Shown: in pieces, positions 18,642-26,786 of the stretch | Numbering within the stretch: position 1 is the first letter of the stretch | Layout of the letters: each line of letters starts with the position of its first letter | Origin: an uncultured Eubacteriales bacterium | GTDB lineage: Bacteria > Bacillota > Clostridia > Lachnospirales > Lachnospiraceae | Length of the DNA: 60,392 nucleotides | Direction: 5' to 3' | NCBI GenBank assembly: GCA_949292725.1 | Contig: CASFAQ010000001.1 | Span: 1-60,392, forward strand | Notes under the pieces: model-generated | What the model saw: the letters and a program-made list of their open reading frames with translations, nothing else | Told to the model about the DNA's origin: nothing | The model's database searches: none | Made by a program: the position numbers and the translations under genes

Positions 18642-20858
18642 TTACTCTGCTACCGGTGTACGAACTACTGATACATTATCAATACAGAAATCTTGGTTAG
18701 CGTTTTCCCACATATCTGCAAAGTTCTGTATTCTAATCTGCATTTCAAGCTCAGTAGTATCTTCTTCAAGAGCATACTCATACTCAAGAGCTCTGTTCCA
18801 CTCAGCTACTTTAATCTCCTTATTTATAGCCTCTTTTTCTTCGCCATTATAGCTGAAAACAACTGTACAGCTTGTTCCTAATGTATCTTCTGTAAATGCA
18901 TCAAGCTTAACTGTTACTATATCGCCTGTTTTGAAATCGCCCGGCATTACTCTTTTAGCTCCTGAGAACTGATTCCATCTTCCGGTCAACTTAAGAACAT
19001 TATCACCTTCTATTGTCTCAACAGACATAGCGGCATCATCATAGTTTGTATTCCAACCTGTTGTTCCGTCATTAAAATCTCCATTTGTTATAAGCTCATC
19101 AACTTCAGGAACTGCATCCTTAAGTGTAAGCTCGCCAAATACATCTGAAAGATCCCAGTATGACTTAGTTGTTGCGGTTGGAAACATGTAAATCTCAGCA
19201 TTTCTTCCTGTTGAATCGCAGTCCTGAACTATAATATCAAAACCAATTACATCTCCGACCTCTTTTGTATCCTTAAACGGAATCATGAACTCAACGTCAT
19301 ATCCTGCTTCAGTATATACATACTGAACCTGAATTCCTGCATACTGTTCCTGTGCAGTAGTGCTTCCTCCTGCAAACAGTGCTGCTGCAGCTGCATTTGC
19401 AACTTCTTCTGTCTTGCTGTATCCGGTATATCTGTACTGGAATGCATCTGTATTATTCTCCCAGCCCGTATCTCTACTGTTATCCTCATCAAGGAACAGT
19501 TCGATACCATCCCACTGGTAGTTATTATCTCCTGTCATGGCTATATCAGCATCAGTAACGCTTACAAATCCGTAAATTGCGCTTGAATCCCAAAGAAGCT
19601 TTGCAGTTGCAGTTGTAGTAGAGTCAGCGCCATTGTCGCATGCCACTCTGCTTGATATATCATATGTATCAGCAGCTGCATATGCCTCTTCATCTGCAAT
19701 ACCATCTACTGTTATCTGTGCATCATCTGCCATCTTAACAGCTACAGGTGGCACTTCCGTTGCCTGTGGCACTTCCGTTGCCTGTGGCTCTTCTGTTGAA
19801 CCCGGGGCCTCTGTTGCCGGTGGCTCATCATCGCCTGTATACTGCGAATGCGAGAATACAACCTTAGTAATGGTAACCTTTGCAGGTCCGTTAGCGCTCA
19901 GTGAATCTGCATCATTGAAGAAGAAGAGTGCCTTATTGATATACCAGCTTGTGCTGTCTCCCTCAGGAAGTGATGCCGTGTATGAACCCTCATTAAGGAG
20001 AGTACCTCCCTCATCCGTAGCGGCAAATACACCGGCCCATGCTGCAACTGTCTCACTGTTCTTGTCATCAGGATCTCTCCAGAGTCCGCATCCAAATCCC
20101 GTAGATACATTAACAGGATCCTTATAATATACGGTTATTGTATCATAGTTCTTTCCAATGATCTCTGCAGGAGCATTAAATGCCATTCCTGAATACTGTG
20201 AGCTTACCTCAACAGTAACCGTACCATCCTCATTAAGTACTGCGGTAGCATCTCCTTGAGCTACTACGTTAGGTGTGTCTCCATCCAATGTAAATGGAAG
20301 TGTGTATGGAGCTGCCGGATCTTCCATAGGAGGAGCCGTAGGCTCTGGTGTAGGTGTTGTAGGTACTGCTGTAGGTCTAGGTGTTCTGGTAGGCTTTGGT
20401 GTGTTAGTAGCCGCAGGAACATCCGTAGCTATACCCTGTGCTGTAGGTGCAGGAGTCTGTACTACAGCAATTGCAGGTGATGTAGGTACACTTGTAGGCG
20501 TAACAGATGCTGCCCTTACAGTAACTTTTACAGTTGCCTTAGCCTTCTTGTTAGTCTTTGATGTTACCTTAATCTTGGCAGTTCCCACTGCCTTAGCTTT
20601 GATAACGCCCTTCTTGGTTACTTTTGCAACAGACTTCTTGGTTGACTTATATGTAACCTTCTTGCTTGCTTTTGCAGGCTTAACCTTCTTAACCTTAAGT
20701 TTAAACTTCTGTCCAACGGTAAGATTAACCTTCTTTTTGTTCATAACGATCTTCTTAGTCTTTGGTGCAGCATATGCATCAGGAGCTAATGTTAAAGATG
20801 TACAAACAAGAGCCGTGGCCATAGCCATGCATGCAAGCTTTTTAAATGTTCTCTTCAT
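18642..20858 (-). CDS. Secreted multi-domain carbohydrate-binding protein (Big2, CBM9, CBM4/22-like), no catalytic domain seen
   Basis: The 738-residue protein has a Sec signal peptide (lysines, a hydrophobic core, APDAYA cut site near residue 30), a lysine-rich Big2-type Ig-like domain (about 35-115, ending VGTAKIKVTSKTNKKAKATV), a Pro/Thr linker with TPTPEPT-type repeats, a beta-sandwich of unknown type (about 185-340), a second PE/PQ-rich linker, a CBM9-like domain (about 375-585; ITVDGIADEEAYAAADTYD, WDGIELFLDEDN, YDVEFMIPF), and a CBM4/CBM22-like domain at the end (about 590-735; LITNGDFNDGTTGWNTN, FCIDNVSV). CBM9 and CBM22 usually flank GH10 xylanases in related bacteria, but no glycosidase is present here. 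It probably anchors or targets cells to xylan-like polysaccharide; this is inference. It has its own promoter and terminator. Confidence 0.75.
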   Translation of the reverse strand: MKRTFKKLACMAMATALVCTSLTLAPDAYAAPKTKKIVMNKKKVNLTVGQKFKLKVKKVKPAKASKKVTYKSTKKSVAKVTKKGVIKAKAVGTAKIKVTSKTNKKAKATVKVTVRAASVTPTSVPTSPAIAVVQTPAPTAQGIATDVPAATNTPKPTRTPRPTAVPTTPTPEPTAPPMEDPAAPYTLPFTLDGDTPNVVAQGDATAVLNEDGTVTVEVSSQYSGMAFNAPAEIIGKNYDTITVYYKDPVNVSTGFGCGLWRDPDDKNSETVAAWAGVFAATDEGGTLLNEGSYTASLPEGDSTSWYINKALFFFNDADSLSANGPAKVTITKVVFSHSQYTGDDEPPATEAPGSTEEPQATEVPQATEVPPVAVKMADDAQITVDGIADEEAYAAADTYDISSRVACDNGADSTTTATAKLLWDSSAIYGFVSVTDADIAMTGDNNYQWDGIELFLDEDNSRDTGWENNTDAFQYRYTGYSKTEEVANAAAAALFAGGSTTAQEQYAGIQVQYVYTEAGYDVEFMIPFKDTKEVGDVIGFDIIVQDCDSTGRNAEIYMFPTATTKSYWDLSDVFGELTLKDAVPEVDELITNGDFNDGTTGWNTNYDDAAMSVETIEGDNVLKLTGRWNQFSGAKRVMPGDFKTGDIVTVKLDAFTEDTLGTSCTVVFSYNGEEKEAINKEIKVAEWNRALEYEYALEEDTTELEMQIRIQNFADMWENANQDFCIDNVSVVRTPVAE

Positions 20859-20898
20859 TCTATTTCCTCCTTAAAAAATAATAAATATTACCCTTACA

Positions 20899-20927
20899 AT
20901 TTTACAATCTATTGCAAATCGTGTCAA
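20899..20927 (-). promoter_or_regulatory. Promoter of the CBM protein gene
   Basis: Minus-strand TTGACA (20922-20927), 17-base spacer, TAAAAT (20899-20904). It lies 40 bases ahead of the start codon, which has AAGGAGG in front. Several TTGCAA-type repeats surround it. Confidence 0.75.
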
Positions 20928-20971
20928 CCCACTTTGCAAAAATATATTGCATTTTTATACAGGTATTGCAA
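20911..20971 (-). repeat. Four TTTGCAAT-like repeats around the CBM gene promoter
   Basis: On the plus strand: ATTGCAAA (20911-20918), TTTGCAAA (20933-20940), ATTGCATT (20946-20953), ATTGCAAA (20964-20971). One lies inside the promoter spacer and three upstream of the -35 box, as operator sites might. The spacing is not regular (22, 13, 18 bases), and A/T-rich composition could produce some copies by chance. Confidence 0.35.
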
Positions 20972-20975
20972 AAAA

Positions 20976-21839
20976 TCATTCCCATCTGGCACAGGCGCCA
21001 CACGGAAAGAGCAATCCGTTTGATGATACCGGAAGACCTATCTCATCAGCCGTAACCTTCCCGCCGAATCTTTTCGTTATTTCAGCATTCATCATATAGG
21101 ACAGCACTGCCGGCTGGAGCCCCGTAGTATACGAGTTAATGACAAAGAATATCGGAGCATCCGACAAAAGAGCGGCGCACAGCCTGATGAGTTCGTATAT
21201 CTTCTCCTCAATCTTCCAGACCTCGCCTCCCGGTCCCCTTCCATAAGAAGGCGGATCCATAACAATCCCGTCATAATGATTTCCCCGTCTTATCTCCCTT
21301 TCCACGAACTTGACGCAGTCATCCACAAGATACCTTATCGGGGCGTTGGAAAGTCCTGAAAGAGCAGAATTTTCTTTCGCCCATGTGACCATGCCCTTAG
21401 ATGCGTCAACATGTGTCACCGCTGCCCCCGCCTTAGCACATGCCACCGTAGCTCCCCCTGTATAAGCAAACAGATTAAGGACCTTAACGGGTCTGCCCGC
21501 TTTACGTATGCGGTCGCTCATATAATCCCAGTTAACAGCCTGTTCCGGAAACAGCCCCGTATGTTTAAAACTAAACGGCTTAAGCCCGAACCTAAGATTC
21601 TTGTATTCTATGTTCCACTGCTTTGGCAGATCTATAAATTCCCATTCGCCTCCGCCCTTATTGCTCCTATGATAATGCGCATTCGGCCGCTTCCAGCCCG
21701 GATGCTTCTTAGGCGTTTTCCATATAGCCTGCGGATCGGGTCTTATCAAAATATAATCTCCCCACCTCTCGAGTTTTTCGCCTGATGATGCGTCAAGCAA
21801 CTCATAATCTCTCCATCCATCTGCAATAAACATAATCAT
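20976..21839 (-). CDS. Class I SAM-dependent methyltransferase, RlmI/RlmK-like
   Basis: The 287-residue protein has the AdoMet-binding motif VLNLFAYTGGATVACA (about residues 120-135), an acidic motif THVDASKGM, and the catalytic DPPSYGRG typical of the RlmI/YccW group that methylates 23S rRNA cytosine. The N-terminal PUA domain of RlmI is lacking, and the C-terminus ends in a cysteine-containing CGACARWE. Substrate is therefore not certain. It is transcribed toward the CBM gene, with its stop about 50 bases from that gene's -35 box; its own promoter was not identified. Confidence 0.8.
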   Translation of the reverse strand: MIMFIADGWRDYELLDASSGEKLERWGDYILIRPDPQAIWKTPKKHPGWKRPNAHYHRSNKGGGEWEFIDLPKQWNIEYKNLRFGLKPFSFKHTGLFPEQAVNWDYMSDRIRKAGRPVKVLNLFAYTGGATVACAKAGAAVTHVDASKGMVTWAKENSALSGLSNAPIRYLVDDCVKFVEREIRRGNHYDGIVMDPPSYGRGPGGEVWKIEEKIYELIRLCAALLSDAPIFFVINSYTTGLQPAVLSYMMNAEITKRFGGKVTADEIGLPVSSNGLLFPCGACARWE

Positions 21840-21895
21840 TCACCTCAACTGATAATTTTACAATATATACTGCCGGACGGTCAAGGCGCTCGTCA

Positions 21896-21924
21896 TTTAC
21901 AAAAAACATTGCATATGTTAAAAT
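21896..21924 (+). promoter_or_regulatory. Promoter of the zinc-ribbon/TPM gene pair
   Basis: TTTACA (21896-21901), 17-base spacer, TAAAAT (21919-21924), with an extended -10 TGT directly before it. The start codon at 21955 follows GGAGG by six bases. Confidence 0.7.
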
Positions 21925-21954
21925 CTCAGATATTAATATTAATGGAGGCTTCCG

Positions 21955-22911
21955 ATGTTAGATATACAATGTCCGTCATGCAGAAAGGGAATGGAATTTG
22001 ACACCGTCACCGGTAATCTTATCTGTCCCTTCTGCTTATATAAGACCCATATTACCGATATAGACATGCCCAAATACGGCTCTTATCAAAGATCTTCCTA
22101 TATCAGCAGTCTTGCTGTAACAGATAACGATACAGATACATACAACATCACTGATGATGATATTTATATAGAAGATACTAAGGAATACATTCCTGAATCC
22201 ATAACTGATGATAAGGCCTGTATGCTGTTAAGAAAATGGGCCGGCAAAAGCATATTTACCTGTCGTTCCTTTAACAGTGCATTAAAGGGCAGGCAGATTC
22301 GTCTGAAATATATTCCAATCCACACATATAGCGCCAATGCAGCAGCCTTATTGGACGGCGCGGTTGCACGGACGGATGATTTGGACACCGCAAAAGAGCG
22401 CATTACGCGCACCCATTATTATAATATCAGACGCCATATAGATATCAGGGATTACCATATGGCATTTAGCGCAACTGACGATATATCCGATATTATCTTA
22501 GAGAACATACTTCCATACGATTACTCGCATTCAGTCAAATGCGACGATATGATGTCTGGCGATGCTGCGTATGCGATCTCCATAAGCACGGACGATATAC
22601 CTGATAAGGCTAAAAAACCTGTTACCGGACACATGAGCGATATGCTTATCGCCTCCGTAAAGGACTACTCATCACTTCATAATTACAGCATAACACCATA
22701 CTTTACGAATTCCCGGATAAAAACTTTATTTGTACCGGTATGGGAGTTTCATTACATGAAAAATAATTATGACCACACGATATATGTTAATGCATGTACG
22801 GGAAAAATATGTGGCGAAAGTCCAGGATCCCATCTTCGTGTCATGGCATGCATACTGATTGCCGGCATAATCCTTTCAGCCTTTTTTTCGCTCGGGATAT
22901 TACTAGTATAA
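21955..22911 (+). CDS. Zinc-ribbon membrane protein of unknown function
   Basis: The 318-residue protein opens with a two-pair zinc ribbon (CPSC at residues 6-9 and CPFC at about 25-28), continues with an Asp/Tyr/Ile-rich soluble region of about 240 residues, and ends with one or two membrane segments (VMACILIAGIILSAFF). Similar N-terminal ribbons occur in TFIIB-ribbon-like membrane proteins of Firmicutes; I do not recognise the central domain. The next gene starts 14 bases downstream, so the two are probably one operon. Confidence 0.7.
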   Translation: MLDIQCPSCRKGMEFDTVTGNLICPFCLYKTHITDIDMPKYGSYQRSSYISSLAVTDNDTDTYNITDDDIYIEDTKEYIPESITDDKACMLLRKWAGKSIFTCRSFNSALKGRQIRLKYIPIHTYSANAAALLDGAVARTDDLDTAKERITRTHYYNIRRHIDIRDYHMAFSATDDISDIILENILPYDYSHSVKCDDMMSGDAAYAISISTDDIPDKAKKPVTGHMSDMLIASVKDYSSLHNYSITPYFTNSRIKTLFVPVWEFHYMKNNYDHTIYVNACTGKICGESPGSHLRVMACILIAGIILSAFFSLGILLV

Positions 22912-22925
22912 AAGGAGATATTACC

Positions 22926-23690
22926 ATGAAGCATTTGATTCGTTGTTTTATAATATGTACACTTCTTACATTAATACCTGCACTACTGCCATACTCAGAT
23001 TGCAGTGCCCGCATAAGTCTTGATATCAGCGACGATAAACCGATTGTACAGGATAATGCGGATATACTGGACGATTATCAGGAGATAACCATTATTGATA
23101 ACGCAACCGAACTCTACGAGAAAACCGGTTTCGTCTATATATTTATAACCACGGACAATACAACGGATTACAAAGTCTCAAGGGAACTGGAGAGCATATA
23201 TAACGAACACAGATCAAAGCTTACCGGAAAAGGTGTAGTACTTCTTCTTATAAGCACCGACCCGGATAATATGATATGTGAACTTCAGGCATATCAGGCT
23301 GCGGACGATATGTTCCCACAGACCATATGCAATTATATAGAAGAAAAGATGATAAATGATGTAGCAGACGGCGAATATATGAACGCTGCCAATACCCTGC
23401 TCAAAGAATTAAACAGGGTATATAACGGCGAGGTTACGACAGATTCTGTTTCAGAAGATAATGTGTTTGCCGACAAAGTCAAAAGCAGAATCCCTGCCAT
23501 CATCCTCGCAGTATGCATATCGTTTATCATATCATCCATAATAGTACTGCGCATCTCGCTTGCTTCCGGAAAGGGTAGCCGACGTGCATCTTCTGATGCA
23601 AACGGATACGCATCATACCCAATCAAAAAATATGATGTATATATCCGCTCAATAATAAACTCATACGACAAAAAGCGCAAGCCTTCCTAA
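22926..23690 (+). CDS. TPM-domain membrane protein
   Basis: The start at 22926 follows AAAGGAG; the 254-residue protein begins MKHLIRCFIICTLL with a signal or anchor segment. The TPM (TLP18.3/Psb32/MOLO-1) fold covers about residues 35-165 (VQDNADILDDYQE, TGFVYIFITTDNTTD, GKGVVLLLISTDPDN). A membrane helix follows near residue 190 (IPAIILAVCISFIISS) and a basic tail of about 50 residues. TPM proteins in bacteria often act with LemA-type partners in membrane stress or repair; no LemA gene is next to this one. The last 30 bases overlap the tail of feoAB on the other strand. Confidence 0.75.
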   Translation: MKHLIRCFIICTLLTLIPALLPYSDCSARISLDISDDKPIVQDNADILDDYQEITIIDNATELYEKTGFVYIFITTDNTTDYKVSRELESIYNEHRSKLTGKGVVLLLISTDPDNMICELQAYQAADDMFPQTICNYIEEKMINDVADGEYMNAANTLLKELNRVYNGEVTTDSVSEDNVFADKVKSRIPAIILAVCISFIISSIIVLRISLASGKGSRRASSDANGYASYPIKKYDVYIRSIINSYDKKRKPS

Positions 23691-26021
23691 CGAATACACC
23701 CCAAATGCACATATCCATGCGATAATACACTGCATTATAACAACATATACGGCCCATTTTACTCCAAGCTCCCTTTTAATGGAGGCAATCGCCGCAACGC
23801 AAGGCGTGTATAAAAGACAGAATACCAGAAACGAAATTGCGCCTTGCGGCGTTATCTCAAGCAACAGTGCATCCGTACCGTCAAACAGAACATTAATGGT
23901 GGATACAACACTTTCCTTAGCCATAAATCCCGATATCAGCGCTGTTGACATCCTCCAGTCTCCAAATCCCAGTGGCACAAACACGGGAGTTATCAGCCCT
24001 GCAATAACAGCAAGTATACTGTCCTTTGAATCCAGAACCGGATTGAGGTGCGTATCAAATGATTGCATGAACCATATTATGATAGTTGCAATAAATATAA
24101 CCGTAAACGCCCTCTGCAAAAAATCCTTTGCCTTATCCCACAGAAGCCGGACTACATTTCTGACTCCCGGAAGCCTGTAATTCGGAAGCTCCATTACAAA
24201 CGGAACTGCCTCTCCCTTAAACGCGCTGTTCTTAAGAATAACAGCAGCAAGGATTCCGGCAGCTATCCCCATAAAATACAACCCCACCATTATCAATCCT
24301 GAAAATTCAGGAAAGAACAGCCTTGTAAAAAAACCATATATAGGAAGCTTGGCAGTACAGCTCATAAAAGGCGTAAGCATAATCGTCATCTTCCTGTCTC
24401 TCTCCGACGGCAGCGTTCTTGCCGCCATAACACCCGGAACCGTACAGCCAAAACCTATGAGCATGGGAACGATACTACGCCCGGACAATCCCATTTTTCT
24501 AAGCAGCTTATCCATAACAAACGCCACTCTTGCCATATATCCGGTATCCTCAAGCAATGACAGGAACAAGAACAATATAACTATAATCGGTATGAAACTA
24601 AGCACCGAACCGACCCCGTTAAATATTCCGTCGATAACCAGCGATCTTAATGACTCATTGACCCCGGCATTAACCATGGTCGTATCACAAATCTGTGTGA
24701 CTCTGTCTATACAGGTCTCAAGAATCCCCTGAAGCCACGCACCTATAACGTTAAATGTCAGATAAAAAATAATGCCGATTATTCCAACAAACATTGGAAT
24801 TGCAGTGTATTTGCCGGTAAGCAGTCTGTCAATCTTAAGACTTCTTACCTGCTCCCTGCTTTTCTCAGGCTTTATAACGCATTCCCTTACAAGCTTCATG
24901 ATAAAGGAAAAACGCATATCTGCGATGGCGGCCTTGCTGTCAAGACCTCTTTCCTCTTCCATCTGCATGATAATATGTTCTAACGTCTCTTCCTCATTCT
25001 TGGTAAGCTTCAGAGCATCTAATATATCCTCATCCTTTTCAATCAACTTCGTTGCAGCAAATCTGACGGGAATATCAGCATCCCTTGCGTGATCCTCTAT
25101 AAGATGCATGATTGCATGCAGACATCTGTGCACCGCGCCGCCATAATCGGACTCATCACAGAAATCATTTCTTCCCGGTCTCTCCTGATATTTTGCTATA
25201 TGTATGGCATGATCCGTAAGTTCACCCACTCCTTCATTCTTTGTGGCAGAGATTGGAACGACCGGTATACCAAGCATTCCTTCCATTTTATTGATATCAA
25301 CAGAACCGCCGTTACCACGCACCTCATCCATCATATTAAGAGCCAGAACAATTGGCACATCAAGCTCCATAAGCTGCATCGTAAGATACAGATTACGCTC
25401 TATATTGGTTGCATCCACTATATTGATTATACAGGTGGGCTTATTGGTCAGAATAAATCTTCTGGACACAAGCTCCTCACTTGAATAAGGCGACAGCGAG
25501 TATATACCCGGAAGATCCGTGACAAGAGTATCAGGATGCGACCTGATAACGCCATCCTTCCTGTCCACTGTTACTCCCGGGAAATTGCCAACATGCTGGT
25601 TAGCCCCGGTTAGCTGGTTAAAAAGAGTTGTCTTTCCGCAATTCTGATTGCCGGCAAGCGCAAAAGTAAGCGTTGTGCCATCGGGCAGCGGATTCTCCCC
25701 CTTTTTAATATGGTAACGACCTCCCTCTCCAAGACCCGGATGCATACTTTTTTTATGTAATCTTCTGCTCTTTTCCTCACAGGTCCTGTCAGAATTATCT
25801 ATGGGTACTATCGTAATATTCTTTGCGTCGTCAAGTCTGAGTGTCAGCTCATATCCGTGTATCTTAAGCTCCATGGGATCTCCCATGGGAGCATATTTGA
25901 CAAGTGTAACCTCAGCACCGGGTATGACACCCATATCCAGCAGATGCTGTCTTAATACATCTTCGCCGGAAACTGATTCTATGCGCGCACATTCACCTAC
26001 AGCCAGCTCGTTAAGCCTCAT
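23661..26021 (-). CDS. feoB: Ferrous iron transporter FeoB with fused N-terminal FeoA domain
   Basis: Imports Fe(II) across the cytoplasmic membrane under low-oxygen conditions. The 786-residue protein begins with a FeoA SH3-like domain (about 1-75; MRLNELAVGECARI, LLDMGVIPGAEVTLV), then the FeoB GTPase domain (G1 GNQNCGKTTLF, G2 VGNFPGVTVDRK, G3 DLPGIYSL, G4 NMMDE), a helical insertion, and a membrane domain of roughly ten segments with the Gate motifs (for example GFGCTVPGVMAAR and LLYTPCVAAIASI). FeoA-FeoB fusions are known in Clostridia and Bacteroides. No FeoC is visible. Convergent with the TPM gene, sharing 30 bases. Confidence 0.93.
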   Translation of the reverse strand: MRLNELAVGECARIESVSGEDVLRQHLLDMGVIPGAEVTLVKYAPMGDPMELKIHGYELTLRLDDAKNITIVPIDNSDRTCEEKSRRLHKKSMHPGLGEGGRYHIKKGENPLPDGTTLTFALAGNQNCGKTTLFNQLTGANQHVGNFPGVTVDRKDGVIRSHPDTLVTDLPGIYSLSPYSSEELVSRRFILTNKPTCIINIVDATNIERNLYLTMQLMELDVPIVLALNMMDEVRGNGGSVDINKMEGMLGIPVVPISATKNEGVGELTDHAIHIAKYQERPGRNDFCDESDYGGAVHRCLHAIMHLIEDHARDADIPVRFAATKLIEKDEDILDALKLTKNEEETLEHIIMQMEEERGLDSKAAIADMRFSFIMKLVRECVIKPEKSREQVRSLKIDRLLTGKYTAIPMFVGIIGIIFYLTFNVIGAWLQGILETCIDRVTQICDTTMVNAGVNESLRSLVIDGIFNGVGSVLSFIPIIVILFLFLSLLEDTGYMARVAFVMDKLLRKMGLSGRSIVPMLIGFGCTVPGVMAARTLPSERDRKMTIMLTPFMSCTAKLPIYGFFTRLFFPEFSGLIMVGLYFMGIAAGILAAVILKNSAFKGEAVPFVMELPNYRLPGVRNVVRLLWDKAKDFLQRAFTVIFIATIIIWFMQSFDTHLNPVLDSKDSILAVIAGLITPVFVPLGFGDWRMSTALISGFMAKESVVSTINVLFDGTDALLLEITPQGAISFLVFCLLYTPCVAAIASIKRELGVKWAVYVVIMQCIIAWICAFGVYSLGRLALFVV

Positions 26022-26047
26022 ATGAACAACATCTCCTTCTTAAATCT

Positions 26048-26077
26048 ATTATATAATATAACACATCTGATAAACAA
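26048..26077 (-). promoter_or_regulatory. Probable promoter of feoB
   Basis: Minus-strand TTGTTT (26072-26077), 18-base spacer, TATAAT (26048-26053). It lies between the tRNA terminator and the feoB start. No Fur- or DtxR-type operator was recognised by eye. Confidence 0.5.
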
Positions 26078-26082
26078 CGGGC

Positions 26083-26124
26083 AAAAAAAATACGATACAT
26101 ACAGCACCACTGCCGTATATATCG
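26083..26124 (-). terminator. Intrinsic terminator of the tRNA-Leu gene
   Basis: A 13-bp stem (26112-26124 with 26093-26105, two G-U pairs) with a six-base loop, followed by eight T on the minus strand. It begins 15 bases after the tRNA 3' end. Confidence 0.85.
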
Positions 26125-26138
26125 CATCCATAAACCAG

Positions 26139-26223
26139 TGCGGAAGATGGGACTTGAACCCACACGCTCGCAATGAGCACAAGATCCTTAGTCTTGCTCG
26201 TCTGCCAGTTCCGACACTTCCGC
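26139..26223 (-). tRNA. tRNA-Leu, anticodon AAG
   Basis: An 85-base class II tRNA with acceptor GCGGAAG/CTTCCGC, a discriminator A, a leucine-type D arm (CTGGCAGACGAG), a long variable arm typical of Leu/Ser, and a T arm GGGTTCAAGTCCC. The anticodon stem is CAAGA/TCTTG with loop CTAAGGA, which places AAG at 34-36, reading CUU directly and, if A34 is changed to inosine, CUC and CUA. Most bacteria use GAG or UAG instead. CCA is not encoded. A terminator follows. Confidence 0.92.
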
Positions 26224-26301
26224 AAACCGCATCATCTCTTGACGCAAAAATGATTATAGCAAAGCGTATCGCAGTTGTCAACATTATTTTCAAAAAACTT
26301 C

Positions 26302-26751
26302 TCAACTAAATCTCTTCGTAAGCATTTCATACGCTTTGGAATATTTGTTCCTCCATCCCATACGCTTCTCATCGGATACTTCACCTGATCCGCAAAGCCT
26401 GCTCTCATCCATATTGTGTCGCAGATCCTCAAGCTTCACTGCCACCGCAACCGGATTAGCCCTGATACCTTCTATGTAATCAAAATAATCCACTTCGTCC
26501 CGATGTGTAAGAAGCTCCACGGCATCAGTAATACTATCCGGGAATTCCCCTCTTAGCTCCTCCAATGTTATATCAGTATCTTCAACTACATCATGCAAAA
26601 GCGCAACACAGACCTCGGTTTCGGTATCAAATTGCTCCGCAATATGATATGGATGAAATATATACGGAATCCCGGTCACGTCAAACTGTCCGTGATGCGC
26701 CTTATACGCAAGCCCTATCGCTTTGATTACCAATGGTGTGTACAGCATCAT
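26302..26751 (-). CDS. Small HD-domain phosphohydrolase, (p)ppGpp hydrolase-like
   Basis: The 149-residue protein has the HD-domain pattern of the SpoT/MESH1 hydrolase group: an early His (AYKAHHGQ), HPYHIAEQF, the HD pair and following ED in LLHDVVEDTDITLEEL, and the later Asp in VKLEDLRHNM. There is no synthetase, TGS or ACT domain. It could degrade (p)ppGpp or another nucleotide. The HD residues suggest an active metal-dependent hydrolase; substrate not proven. It has GGAGG in front and is transcribed toward the tRNA gene, 35 bases after the ZIP gene. Confidence 0.75.
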   Translation of the reverse strand: MMLYTPLVIKAIGLAYKAHHGQFDVTGIPYIFHPYHIAEQFDTETEVCVALLHDVVEDTDITLEELRGEFPDSITDAVELLTHRDEVDYFDYIEGIRANPVAVAVKLEDLRHNMDESRLCGSGEVSDEKRMGWRNKYSKAYEMLTKRFS

Positions 26752-26786
26752 ATTACCTCCATACAGCCATGATAATCATTTTTTCT

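Noticed and set aside
19741..19800. Tandem repeats in the linker of the CBM protein as a possible mobile or phase-variable element
   Set aside because: They encode Thr/Pro/Glu-rich PQATEVPQATEVP-type linker sequence in frame, typical of secreted multi-domain proteins.
26018..26309. Open frames of 95 codons on both strands over the tRNA-Leu gene
   Set aside because: They run through the tRNA and its terminator, which explain the sequence fully.
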